Below are positions 54,346 through 63,438 of a DNA stretch of 64,000 nt, piece after piece (position 1 is the first letter of the stretch; each line of letters starts with the position of its first letter). This stretch comes from Methanogranum sp963676045 (GTDB lineage Archaea; Thermoplasmatota; Thermoplasmata; Methanomassiliicoccales; Methanomethylophilaceae), in the NCBI GenBank assembly GCA_963676045.1, contig OY780938.1:806001-870000 (forward strand), in the 5' to 3' direction. The notes under the pieces were generated by a model. It worked only from the letters and a program-made list of their open reading frames with translations. It searched no databases and was not told the DNA's origin. The position numbers and the translations under genes were made by a program.

Positions 54346-55215
54346 TCAGAACAAGGATGTCTGCCTGTATTTGGTCTCGAAGGACCGGAGATATGCGAAA
54401 ACGTCCTCTGTCCTCCATAATATCCCGTGCTGCTGACATGTGCTTTTCAAGATCACCATCAGACGGTCGTTGTTCGGACTGTTGCATTCGTACATCTCTC
54501 CAAAATAGCGGATGTATCTCTCCTTGGTCTCTGGAAAAAGAACATCGAGTTGCTCGTAGAAGTATTCCCTGTCGCCTTCACGGAGGGTCGTACCGAACCC
54601 GAAGCACATTATCCCGCGCACCTTCGCCTTGATGCAGAGATCCAGCAATCCCCGCAGATTCTCCTCCGTATCGTTTATGAACGGCAATGTGGGGCATAAC
54701 CAAACGACCGTCGGTATCCCGTTGTCCCGCATGACCTCTAGGACATGGAACCTCTCTGCTGTAGTGGACACGTTCGGCTCTATCTTGCGGCAGAGGCCCT
54801 CATCATATGTCGTCAAGGTCATTTGAACAACGCATTTTGTCTTCTCGTTTATGGATCTCAAAAGATCGAGATCGCGTAATATCCTGGAGGATTTGGTTAG
54901 TATCGCCAATCCGAATCCGTAACGGTCTATCAATTGCAGACATTTGCGGGTCATACCCAATTCCTCTTCCAATGGGATGTATGGGTCGCACATCGCACCC
55001 GTGCTTATCATGCAAAGCTTCCTCTTTCTCTGCAACTGCTCCTCCAGGATCTCGGGTGCATTGCGTTTTACCTCTATGTCCTCGAAATCGTGGTCCATAT
55101 GATAGCAGGAGCTCCTGCTATCGCAATATATGCATCCATGGGAGCACCCGCGATAAAGATTGATACCATTCTGCGGTGACAATATGGTCTTGTAATCGCC
55201 GTAATGGTATGGCAT
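54346..55215 (-). CDS. Radical SAM protein, SplB-like/Rv2578c family
   Basis: Radical SAM enzyme with the cluster motif RGCSHGCIYCDSR (CxxxCxxC) near residue 25, preceded by the characteristic ILSPQNGINLYRGC. The family is related to spore photoproduct lyase, but its reaction is unknown. ATG 55215 is preferred to ATG 55230 because GGAGGAGAGG lies just before it. A perfect 22-bp palindrome sits inside the cluster-motif coding region. Confidence 0.82.
   Translation of the reverse strand: MPYHYGDYKTILSPQNGINLYRGCSHGCIYCDSRSSCYHMDHDFEDIEVKRNAPEILEEQLQRKRKLCMISTGAMCDPYIPLEEELGMTRKCLQLIDRYGFGLAILTKSSRILRDLDLLRSINEKTKCVVQMTLTTYDEGLCRKIEPNVSTTAERFHVLEVMRDNGIPTVVWLCPTLPFINDTEENLRGLLDLCIKAKVRGIMCFGFGTTLREGDREYFYEQLDVLFPETKERYIRYFGEMYECNSPNNDRLMVILKSTCQQHGILWRTEDVFAYLRSFETKYRQTSLF
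55101..55122. repeat. Perfect 22-bp palindrome inside the radical SAM gene
   Basis: GATAGCAGGAG is followed directly by its exact reverse complement with no spacer. It encodes CDSRSSCYH just after the last cluster cysteine. Confidence 0.6.
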
Positions 55216-55268
55216 GGTCCTCTCCTCCATCTACAACGGGGATCTGCGATGACATTAAAATTAATATT

Positions 55269-55287
55269 GGAGGGGTCCCGCCCCTCC
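55269..55287 (-). terminator. Terminator of the por operon
   Basis: GGAGGGG and CCCCTCC form a 7-bp stem around a 5-nt loop 8 nt after the porB stop. AATATTAATTTTAATG follows on the minus strand. Confidence 0.6.
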
Positions 55288-55294
55288 AGTTTGA

Positions 55295-56245
55295 TCAAAG
55301 CTTACAGAGTTTCAAGAGATAGTCCCAACGATCATCTACAGACTTTTGCATATTCTCGACGACTGGCTCCCATCTCTCGTTCGTGAGATGCTTGTACCTG
55401 CCCTGCGACTCTATCCAATCTGTGATCGGCCTCTTCTCTACCTTGCCCTCTGCTATCCTGAGGCTTTCCGGGGACAATGTGTATTCGGTGCCGTTCTCGA
55501 TCTCATACAGAGGCCATACGCAGGTGTCCACAGCGAGCTTGGATATGTTTATCGTATCCTCGGGCTGGAACCTCCATCCCCTTGGACATGGGCTCAAAGC
55601 GTTGATGAATGTGGGGCCGTTGCATTCGAATGCCTTGTGGGCCTTCGTTATCATGTCCCTCCAAGCATGCGGTGCCGTCTGGGCCACAAATGGCACGCCG
55701 TGCATCGCGACTATCTTGGTCATGTCCTTCGAGAACTCCTTCTTTCCGTATGCGACACTTCCTGCCCACGATGTCGTGGTGGATGCGCCCATGCTTGTTG
55801 CGGACGATCTCTGAATACCTGTGTTCATGTAGGCCTCGTTGTTGAGACACACATACAACATGTGGTGGCCTCTCTCCAAGGCTCCGGACAATGCCTGGAA
55901 ACCGATATCGTATGTGGCACCGTCTCCCGCGAATGTCACGAACTTGATGTCCTTGCTTATCTTACCTTGTCTCTTCAAGGATTGATATGCCGCTTCAGTG
56001 CCGGCGCATCCTGCGGCTCCGTTACCGAATGCCGTGTGGATGTAGGGGACGTTCCATGATGTGTATGGGAAGATCGTGGTAGAGACCTCGAAACAACCCG
56101 TGGCACATGTCACGACGACGTCCTTCTCCGTTCCCATCAGGATCTGCCTGGCGATTATGGATTCCGCACAACCTGCACACAACCTATGTCCGCTGGTGAG
56201 CCTGACAGGTATCTTGTTTAGGTCCTTCAATGATAGTGTACTCAT
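55295..56245 (-). CDS. porB: Pyruvate:ferredoxin oxidoreductase beta subunit
   Basis: TPP-binding subunit of 316 residues. LCAGCAES near residue 22 and the TPP motif AGDGATYDIGFQALSGALERG are visible, with LNNEAYMNTGIQRSS and a C-terminal Cys for the proximal cluster. It overlaps the porA stop by 4 nt and is the last gene of porC-porD-porA-porB. Confidence 0.95.
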   Translation of the reverse strand: MSTLSLKDLNKIPVRLTSGHRLCAGCAESIIARQILMGTEKDVVVTCATGCFEVSTTIFPYTSWNVPYIHTAFGNGAAGCAGTEAAYQSLKRQGKISKDIKFVTFAGDGATYDIGFQALSGALERGHHMLYVCLNNEAYMNTGIQRSSATSMGASTTTSWAGSVAYGKKEFSKDMTKIVAMHGVPFVAQTAPHAWRDMITKAHKAFECNGPTFINALSPCPRGWRFQPEDTINISKLAVDTCVWPLYEIENGTEYTLSPESLRIAEGKVEKRPITDWIESQGRYKHLTNERWEPVVENMQKSVDDRWDYLLKLCKL

Positions 56246-57417
56246 TCGCTCACCCCCACGTAATTGATGCGCTTGGCCTTTCCTTCCTTCACGCTCTTGT
56301 AAACGGAAACGAAATCAGACACCATAGTGTCGGCTCCGCCCAGACCGTATATGAAATTGTACATCTTGGGCATCTCCGGATTCTCGAGCGCTGCCGCGAC
56401 CACTTCTGGGAACATCGGGCCGTATGCACCTATGCTCAAGTGCCTGTCCATTACTATAACGGACTTCTTGCCCTTCATCGCCTTCGCAAGGTCGCTTATC
56501 GGCCATGGCCTGAAGAGACGTGGCATCGCAACACCTACGTGCATGCCCTCTCTGCGCAACTGGTCGACGGCCTCCTTCATGGTACCGAAGGATGAACCGA
56601 GGACTATCGCGATGCAATCAGCATCGTCGCACATGTACTCCTCAACGAGGTTGTATTCCCTTCCGGAGATCTGTTGGAACTCCTTGAATACCTCTCTCGT
56701 CACCTCTATGGCCTTTTCCATAGCCTTGACGGTCTGATACTTGTGAGGGAAGTAATACAACGGCCCATCCATGAGATTATGGGATACTGGATGCTCGACA
56801 TCCAATAATGGGTACAACGGCTTGAAATCTCCAACGAACTTCTTCACAGCATGTGTGTCCAGCGGGGTCATCCTCTCGATCGCATGGGTGAGTATGAATC
56901 CATCGAGGTTCACAAGGCATGGCAGCTGCACTTCGTGGTGCTCTGCTATCCTTGGTGCCATGATCGAAAGGTCGTATGCCTGCTGTACATTCTCTGAGAA
57001 CAAGGACATCCATCCTGTGTCCCTTGCGGACATCGCATCGCCATGGTCGTTGTTTATGTTGATGGGACCGCTGACCGTCCTGTTGGCGACGGCCATTATG
57101 ATCGGTACGCGCATCGATGCCGCTATCGGCAACATCTCCCACATGTATGCCATTCCTTGAGATGCCGTGGCCGTGAATGTCCTTGCTCCTGCGGAACATG
57201 CGGTGGTGCATAGCGTCAGGGCGCTGTGCTCAGATTCCACGCATACGAACTCCGTCCTTACCTCTCCGTTCGCAACGTATTCGGCGAACTTCTCGACGAT
57301 AATTGTCTGAGGTGTGATCGGATATGCCGCGCATACATCGGGGTCGATCTGCCTCCATGCGAGAGCGACTGCGCAATCTCCGTTGATCGCGATATCATTG
57401 TGCTTCACTGGTGTCAT
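56242..57417 (-). CDS. porA: Pyruvate:ferredoxin oxidoreductase alpha subunit
   Basis: A 391-residue subunit with the pyrimidine-binding domain (AAYPITPQTIIVEKFAEYV, ESEHSALTLCTTACSAGAR, TASQGMAYMWEML). Together with beta it decarboxylates pyruvate to acetyl-CoA, reducing ferredoxin, or runs in reverse for biosynthesis. In a methanogen the reverse direction, feeding PEP synthase next door, is plausible. Confidence 0.95.
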   Translation of the reverse strand: MTPVKHNDIAINGDCAVALAWRQIDPDVCAAYPITPQTIIVEKFAEYVANGEVRTEFVCVESEHSALTLCTTACSAGARTFTATASQGMAYMWEMLPIAASMRVPIIMAVANRTVSGPININNDHGDAMSARDTGWMSLFSENVQQAYDLSIMAPRIAEHHEVQLPCLVNLDGFILTHAIERMTPLDTHAVKKFVGDFKPLYPLLDVEHPVSHNLMDGPLYYFPHKYQTVKAMEKAIEVTREVFKEFQQISGREYNLVEEYMCDDADCIAIVLGSSFGTMKEAVDQLRREGMHVGVAMPRLFRPWPISDLAKAMKGKKSVIVMDRHLSIGAYGPMFPEVVAAALENPEMPKMYNFIYGLGGADTMVSDFVSVYKSVKEGKAKRINYVGVSE

Positions 57418-57418
57418 C

Positions 57419-57703
57419 TTACTCCTCTCCCTCTGTCATTACTATGGCCTTCTTAGGGCATGCCTTGGCGCATATCCCGCATCCCTTGCAGTGGGTCTTC
57501 TTTATGCCCACGACCTTGTCCTCCTTGACGATTATGCAATCATCAGGGCAATAGATCCAACATGTGAGGCAATCGATGCACTTATCGAGGTCGATGACCG
57601 GAAGCGTACTTCTCCAGTCGCCTGTGTTGAATGTCTCGGAGAATCCTGGCTTTATGACGCGGTCCCCGATGACCAGGTCCTTATAATTGGCTAAGTTTAC
57701 CAT
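57419..57703 (-). CDS. porD: Pyruvate:ferredoxin oxidoreductase delta subunit (2[4Fe-4S])
   Basis: A 94-residue ferredoxin-like subunit with CIDCLTCWIYCPDDC and CKGCGICAKACPKKA, ligands for two [4Fe-4S] clusters. It passes electrons from the TPP site to free ferredoxin. Its start follows the porC stop with no gap. Confidence 0.95.
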   Translation of the reverse strand: MVNLANYKDLVIGDRVIKPGFSETFNTGDWRSTLPVIDLDKCIDCLTCWIYCPDDCIIVKEDKVVGIKKTHCKGCGICAKACPKKAIVMTEGEE

Positions 57704-58261
57704 TCACTGCACCTCCTCGTATGCCCTCTTCAGAGCTGAAAGGTTCTTGACTATCATCTTGTCAGATAGCTTACCTGTGAACTTCGTAGTGATGTGATCT
57801 TCCAATTCACCGTATGAGATTATGGGCGCCAGCTTCACAAGCGCTCCCAACATCGAGGTGTTGGCCATCGGCTTCCCTATTTCCTCGGTGGAGATCTTTG
57901 TTGCATCGACGGCGTGACAATTTACCATCGTACCTATGGCCTTCTTCAATTCCGCGGATGTACCTGGATAGTTGGCCAATATCATCCCTCCCTTCTTGAT
58001 TCCTTTCGCAACATCGACCTTGCCGATCAATGTGGGGTCGATCACGATGACGATATCAGGCTCATATACCTGAGTATGGACCCTGATGGGCTCCGCAGAT
58101 ATCCTCGCGAACGCCCTTATGGGAGCTCCCATCCTTTCCGGTCCGAACTCGGGGAAGGCCTTTACATACTTCCCTGCATAGATGGCGGTCTCAGCAAGGA
58201 TCTCGTTTGCAGTTACGACCCCCTGTCCGCCCCTTCCGTGCCAACAAATTTCTGTGTCCAT
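57704..58261 (-). CDS. porC: Pyruvate:ferredoxin oxidoreductase gamma subunit
   Basis: A 185-residue gamma subunit starting EICWHGRGGQGVVTANEILAE with the family GGQG motif, followed by FPEFGPERMGAP. It is the first gene of the por operon. A TATA-like element (GCTTTAAATCAG on the minus strand, about 58291-58302) lies 30-40 nt upstream. Confidence 0.95.
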   Translation of the reverse strand: MDTEICWHGRGGQGVVTANEILAETAIYAGKYVKAFPEFGPERMGAPIRAFARISAEPIRVHTQVYEPDIVIVIDPTLIGKVDVAKGIKKGGMILANYPGTSAELKKAIGTMVNCHAVDATKISTEEIGKPMANTSMLGALVKLAPIISYGELEDHITTKFTGKLSDKMIVKNLSALKRAYEEVQ

Positions 58262-58628
58262 AATGAACCAACTTGGGGGTTAAATGTACATATCTGATTT
58301 AAAGCCTTGTATCACTTCGACGATTTTCAATGCTAAATAATAAAATAATTGAATAAAACACAAAAAAATGTCGGTATTTATACGAAATTAGAAGTAATCA
58401 TACGAATTTCGAAGAAAAATAAATCATAAAACGACTTATGTGCAATAAATGTCCTTAAATTTCGATTTTAGTAACGGCATGCGACGATTTCGTATTTTTA
58501 TCCTACCAATATTTTTGTTAGTCTAGCAAACAATAATAAAAACAAAAGAATAAGGGATATTAGATTAGAAGCCGTGGGGGCTTTGTCCTTGCGCATTAAA
58601 ACACCTTCCCTAGTTAAAAGGGATTCCT
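58262..58628. other. Long AT-rich divergent promoter region between por and pps
   Basis: No gene is seen in these 367 nt. It holds TATA-like sequence for por and several CG-containing A/T motifs: TACGAAATT (58381), TACGAATTTCGAA (58401), AAATTTCGA (58457) and GATTTCGTA (58486). ACGAATTTC and AAATTTCGA recur exactly upstream of acd at 34136 and 34200. A short hairpin AGCC/GGCT (58570-58582) lies in the likely pps leader. Confidence 0.45.
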
Positions 58629-60947
58629 ATGGACAGAAGAATAATTGACGTTAGTGAACTGCATGTAACCGATGTGCCCATAGTTGGTGGTAAGGGGGCT
58701 AACCTAGGTGAACTCACATCAGCGGCATTCCCCGTACCCGGCGCATTCGTTCTGACGACAGTCGCATATGACTACTTTTTAACAAAAAGCAGGATAATGA
58801 ATAAGATCGATGAGGAACTCAAACGTATTGACAGGAATTCCGACCAGAGCCTTGCGGATGCGTCACTCAGGATCAGGAAGCTCTTTGAGACATATGAGAT
58901 CCCCGCCGACCTCAAGAAAGAGATAATCTCGAAATACAACATACTTTTCACAAAGGGGAAGATGGGTTTTGTCGCAGTGAGGTCCAGTGCGACGGCCGAG
59001 GACCTCCCCGATGCGAGCTTCGCAGGACAGCAGGAGACGTATCTCAACGTCAAAGGAAACGATGACCTCTTCGACAAGATCAGGAAATGCTGGTCATCGT
59101 TATTCACTGCCAGGGCGATATCGTACCGCGAGAAGCAGGGATATGCTCACAAAGATGTGAAATTGGCCGTGGTCATCCAGAAGATGGTCAACTCGGAGAT
59201 CTCCGGCATCATGTTCACTATAGACCCTCACAATGGCTCCAAGAACATAATCATCGAAGCGGGATACGGTCTTGGCGAGGCGATCGTCGGTGGAGAGGTC
59301 ACGCCAGATACCTATATCATCGACAAAGGCAAGATGTCCATCTCGAAGAAGAGGATATCAACCCAAAAATGGAAATACATAAGGGGTCCAGACGGAGGAT
59401 GCATAAAGGAGAACATGCCGTCAGATATGGAGAAGCTCCAGAAGATAGCAGATGCGCGCATACTCGAGATCGCAGAACTTGGACGCCAGGTCGAGATCCA
59501 CTATCAGAAGCCGATGGACATGGAATGGTGCATCGAAGATAACAAGGTGTATCTGGTGCAGGCAAGGCCGATAACAGCGATCGGTGACGCGAATGCGGAT
59601 TCTACGAAGAATGACAAGACGCACAGCGAAGAGGTCATACTCTCAGGACTGGGCGCGAGTCCGGGCATGGCTAGCGGAAAGGTCTGCATCTATGAGGAGA
59701 GCATGAGCCTCGATGTCGTCAAGGATGGAGATGTCCTCGTGACCAAGATGACGATGCCAGATATGGTGCCTGCTATGAGCAGGTCCGTTGCGATTGTCAC
59801 TGACGAAGGCGGAATGACCTGCCATGCAGCCATAATCTCGAGGGAACTCGGCACACCATGCGTGGTCGGGACCGGAGAGGCCACTGACAAACTGAAGAAC
59901 GGCGACATCATCACGGTCGATGGTACTACCGGTACCGTCTACAGGGGAGAGATAAAGAAGTCCGTTGAACCGTCATCCCACTCAGAGAACGTCAATTCGT
60001 CATACCAGGAATCAGTACCCATAACGGGTACAAAGGTCCTCGTGAACATGAGCATGCCCTCGAAGGCGGATGAGATCGCAAGATTGCCATGCGACGGCGT
60101 CGGGCTCATGAGATCAGAATTCCTATTCACCAACTACATCGGCGAGCACCCATGCGCGGTGATCGAGGAAGGGCGCTCGCAGGAGCTCATTGAGAAATTG
60201 GCAGAAGGCATATCGAAGGTCGCGAGGGCATTCTATCCCAGACCCGTCACGCTGAGGACCTCTGACTTCAAGACGAATGAATACCGCGATATGAAAGGCG
60301 GCAACGACTTCGAACCGAACGAGGACAACCCCATGATCGGATGGAGGGGATGCTCGAGATACATATCCGATTCATACCACGAGGCCTTCATGTGCGAACT
60401 GAGGGCCATAAAGAAAGTAAGGGATGAGCTCGGATTGAAGAACGTCCATATCATGCTGCCTTTCGTGAGGACCATCTCCGAGGTCCAGCAGATCACAGAG
60501 ATGATGGCCTCAGTGGGTTTGAGGAGAGGATTGGACCTCAAGCTCTACCTTATGGCAGAGGTGCCGGTCAACATATTCATGGCGGATGAGTTCTGCAAAT
60601 ACTGCGATGCATTCTCCATAGGATCTAATGACCTGACGCAGCTGACGATGGGTTGCGACCGCGACTCCGACATATTGGGCAAGATGGGGTATTTCGATGA
60701 GAGGAACCCCGGAGTGAAGGCTGCGATATCACAACTGATAAGGGTCGCACACCAGAATGGCAAGACCGTCAGCATATGCGGGCAGGCCCCCTCGGTCTAT
60801 CCTGAGTTCGCAGAGTTCCTCGTGGAAGAAGGAATAGACTACATCTCTCTGAATCCGGACACCTTCGTCAAGACCAAGAGGATAATAGCCTCCGCAGAAC
60901 AAAGAATTATACTCAGGAATCTGAGAGAGCTCAAGAACAAACAGTGA
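58629..60947 (+). CDS. ppsA: Phosphoenolpyruvate synthase
   Basis: Makes PEP from pyruvate and ATP for gluconeogenesis. An N-terminal ATP-binding domain (GGKGANLGELTSA, VRSSATAEDLPDASFAGQQET) is followed by the phosphohistidine domain with GGMTCHAAIISRELGTPC (His near residue 401) and a C-terminal PEP/pyruvate barrel (SIGSNDLTQLTMGCDRDS). Length is 772 residues. It is divergent from por, so pyruvate made by Por can be taken straight to PEP. Confidence 0.96.
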   Translation: MDRRIIDVSELHVTDVPIVGGKGANLGELTSAAFPVPGAFVLTTVAYDYFLTKSRIMNKIDEELKRIDRNSDQSLADASLRIRKLFETYEIPADLKKEIISKYNILFTKGKMGFVAVRSSATAEDLPDASFAGQQETYLNVKGNDDLFDKIRKCWSSLFTARAISYREKQGYAHKDVKLAVVIQKMVNSEISGIMFTIDPHNGSKNIIIEAGYGLGEAIVGGEVTPDTYIIDKGKMSISKKRISTQKWKYIRGPDGGCIKENMPSDMEKLQKIADARILEIAELGRQVEIHYQKPMDMEWCIEDNKVYLVQARPITAIGDANADSTKNDKTHSEEVILSGLGASPGMASGKVCIYEESMSLDVVKDGDVLVTKMTMPDMVPAMSRSVAIVTDEGGMTCHAAIISRELGTPCVVGTGEATDKLKNGDIITVDGTTGTVYRGEIKKSVEPSSHSENVNSSYQESVPITGTKVLVNMSMPSKADEIARLPCDGVGLMRSEFLFTNYIGEHPCAVIEEGRSQELIEKLAEGISKVARAFYPRPVTLRTSDFKTNEYRDMKGGNDFEPNEDNPMIGWRGCSRYISDSYHEAFMCELRAIKKVRDELGLKNVHIMLPFVRTISEVQQITEMMASVGLRRGLDLKLYLMAEVPVNIFMADEFCKYCDAFSIGSNDLTQLTMGCDRDSDILGKMGYFDERNPGVKAAISQLIRVAHQNGKTVSICGQAPSVYPEFAEFLVEEGIDYISLNPDTFVKTKRIIASAEQRIILRNLRELKNKQ

Positions 60948-60952
60948 ACGGG

Positions 60953-60969
60953 TCGGGCATAATGCCCGA
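60953..60969. terminator. Terminator between ppsA and the CBS-ParB gene
   Basis: TCGGGCAT and ATGCCCGA form a stem 5 nt after the pps stop, followed by TTTATTTTTTTATT. It lies between convergent genes and may serve both. Confidence 0.65.
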
Positions 60970-61000
60970 TCCCATCTTTATTTTTTTATTATATGATACA

Positions 61001-61852
61001 TCAATTATCAGGAGATAGGTTGCTATTCTCCATCAACCTCTGGTTTATTCCTTCCGCCTGCTCCTGAGGAAGCAACATGGTCGTTACCTCCATGAACGGA
61101 TGTTTCGAACCTTCTATGATCTTCACATCGTCCAGCGTGTGAAGGCCCCACTTCTCGGCCGTCTTCTCCAATCCCAAAGAGACCTCCAGATTGCTTGGCT
61201 CCAGCACGATGGCCTTGAATGTCTTGAGCCCCAACTTCTTTGCGGCCATCACCCTGTGATGACCATCCACCACAAGGAATCCTCTGCGCCTCTTTATAAC
61301 GATCAGGGGCTCATTCAATCCTCTTTTGATCTCGTACTGCCTGCCTATCAGCTCATCCATGTAGACCTCCTTCTGAGTCGGTATGAGCTGATCTATCTGC
61401 ACCTCTTGATTCGAGACCCTGAACCTCATGCCGTTCTGCTGTTCCATGAAATTCTTGACGGACATTACCTTACCAGGTCTCGATTTCTCGATCTGAGAAC
61501 GCACTATGTCGATATTGGATATTATGCCGACAAGCTTGCGGTCCTCATCCACCACCGGCAGGTTCCTCAATCCGTATCTGAAAAGTATACGTGTGGCATC
61601 ATCTATCGACATCGAGGGTATGGCGCACAACGTACCGCGGCTCATGACCTCCCTCATCTTGGCATTGGGATTGTCGATGTGCTTCAACAATTCTTTAGCT
61701 GATACGAAACCAAGGAGATACTCATGCTCCACGATAGGAAAACCATGGAAATTGGACTTGATTATCTTCTCTCTGACCTGCCAGACCGTCATATCCGGAG
61801 AAACGGACTGTACATTGCGGACCATATAATCGCCGACTGTCGCATCTGCCAT
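61001..61852 (-). CDS. CBS-domain pair fused to a ParB-like domain
   Basis: Two CBS domains (residues 1-125, with VGDYMVRNVQSVSPD and MREVMSRGTLCAIP) that usually sense adenine nucleotides are followed by a ParB/Srx-like domain (about 165-235) with VDGHHRVMAAKKLG. The target is unknown. The frame is open to 61945, but the CBS homology begins right after MADATVGDYM, so ATG 61852 is chosen. Confidence 0.82.
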   Translation of the reverse strand: MADATVGDYMVRNVQSVSPDMTVWQVREKIIKSNFHGFPIVEHEYLLGFVSAKELLKHIDNPNAKMREVMSRGTLCAIPSMSIDDATRILFRYGLRNLPVVDEDRKLVGIISNIDIVRSQIEKSRPGKVMSVKNFMEQQNGMRFRVSNQEVQIDQLIPTQKEVYMDELIGRQYEIKRGLNEPLIVIKRRRGFLVVDGHHRVMAAKKLGLKTFKAIVLEPSNLEVSLGLEKTAEKWGLHTLDDVKIIEGSKHPFMEVTTMLLPQEQAEGINQRLMENSNLSPDN

Positions 61853-62106
61853 TTTTACCGATCTCCTGATGCACAAGCAACGGTTAATATTTTCCCGAGA
61901 TATGTCCAAATGATGTAGATACATTATAGAGGATATGTTCGACATGGATACCTTTTTTCAATGCCAGCATGATGGACGATGCGCCATATGCTTATCCGTC
62001 ACCGCGCAACATTCATATTTTTTGACATTTTTCAGATAACCGCACGTACGCCCCCATACCAGAAAAACTAACCATTAAATACCACCGCTTAATATGGTGT
62101 TTTACT

Positions 62107-62182
62107 GCCCTGGTAGTGTAGTGGCCTATCATGAAGCCCTGTCGAGGCTTCGACACGGATTCGAATTCCGTCCAGGGCGCCA
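62107..62182 (+). tRNA. tRNA-Asp (anticodon GTC)
   Basis: Acceptor GCCCTGG/CCAGGGC, anticodon arm AAGCC-CTGTCGA-GGCTT and T arm ACGGA-TTCGAAT-TCCGT fold normally. Anticodon is GTC and discriminator G, as expected for Asp. The 3' CCA is encoded, unlike the other two tRNAs here. Confidence 0.95.
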
Positions 62183-62297
62183 CTTGTTCTTCACGATCTT
62201 TCATCACTGTTTTTCTTTCAAATTTCCATCGAGATCTTGAGTAACACTAATTGTAAATTTTTATATCAGTAATACATCTCGGAAAATAAGTGATACG

Positions 62298-63404
62298 TTG
62301 AGTAAAAAAATCCTAACAATCGTGATACTTGTTGTTATGGTCGCATCCAGTATGTGTTATTTGGCAACTGGATCTTCTTCTGCATCTTCTGATGAAAGCG
62401 ACACCACAACGCCCTTCTACATCGAAGATTCAAATGGCAACCTTATAGAATTCGAACAGACCTCGAACAACATAATCCTCTTAGGATACGGATACACGCT
62501 GACAACTGTGGACCTTGGATGCGAGGACAAAATAGTAGGTGTTGACTACTACACCGCACAATACATGGTGACTGCAGGATATACTCAATATAGTGATCTC
62601 AACATCGGTAATTTCTACAATGCAGATGGATGCGTGCAGATCGCGACCGCCATACTTCAGATGAGTGAAGATGGAACATTTGATCTAGAAACTGATTGGA
62701 TAGTTGCACCAAGTTATTCATACATAACAAAGAGCGGCGGTCTCATAGATGTTCTTAATGAATACCTCGGCGAAAACAACTACAACCTCATCACTCTGAT
62801 ATCGACAGCGACCACATATGATCAAGTCATGCAGGTCGTAGATGACCTGGGACAGATACTCGGAGCCGATTCCGATGGAATATTGGATGAAATGGAATAC
62901 ATTGAGTACAAAGTGACAAACACCGTTAAAGAAAATAACCTATCTGGCGCAGCAGCCATACAGATCAGCTCCAGCGGAAAGGTTTACAATAGTAGCCTTA
63001 TGGTCTCAATGATAACTACTATGCTTAACGGCATTAATGCAGGCAATAATGGTGAATCTGCAATAAGTTACAGTAGTGATAAAAGTGCAATATTACAAAT
63101 GGCAGAAAAATACAATGACACAGTTATATTTGTCGATAGCAGTTACACAGGAATCACAGAATTGAAGGACTATCTAGAGAATTATGATGTTGTCAGCATT
63201 GAACACCAGTGGGATAACATATGTCCAGAAGTGACGAATTGTCTATGGGTGCTCGCATGCGCAATGTACCCAGATTACTTTGAAGGTGATGTTCCAACAG
63301 TCTCCTCTGATACAAATGACAACACATTACTGTATCTTGGTGTGGGAATCGCCATTGCCGCCATAGTAGCGGTTATTGCAGTGATTGCGATCAAGAAGCA
63401 CTGA
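62298..63404 (+). CDS. Membrane-anchored ABC substrate-binding protein (iron/cobamide type)
   Basis: A 368-residue extracytoplasmic protein: a signal peptide-like helix (residues 4-24), a Ser/Asp-rich linker, a two-lobed BtuF/FhuD-like binding domain (about 40-330), and a C-terminal membrane helix (about 342-366) ending IKKH that anchors it. The permease of the FecCD/BtuC family follows 34 nt later. Substrate could be a siderophore, haem or cobamide. The start is TTG 62298, with AGTGAT upstream and a TATA-like element at 62255-62265. Confidence 0.83.
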   Translation: MSKKILTIVILVVMVASSMCYLATGSSSASSDESDTTTPFYIEDSNGNLIEFEQTSNNIILLGYGYTLTTVDLGCEDKIVGVDYYTAQYMVTAGYTQYSDLNIGNFYNADGCVQIATAILQMSEDGTFDLETDWIVAPSYSYITKSGGLIDVLNEYLGENNYNLITLISTATTYDQVMQVVDDLGQILGADSDGILDEMEYIEYKVTNTVKENNLSGAAAIQISSSGKVYNSSLMVSMITTMLNGINAGNNGESAISYSSDKSAILQMAEKYNDTVIFVDSSYTGITELKDYLENYDVVSIEHQWDNICPEVTNCLWVLACAMYPDYFEGDVPTVSSDTNDNTLLYLGVGIAIAAIVAVIAVIAIKKH

Positions 63405-63438
63405 TAAACTCTTTATCATAAAACACGCTGAGGGGTCG

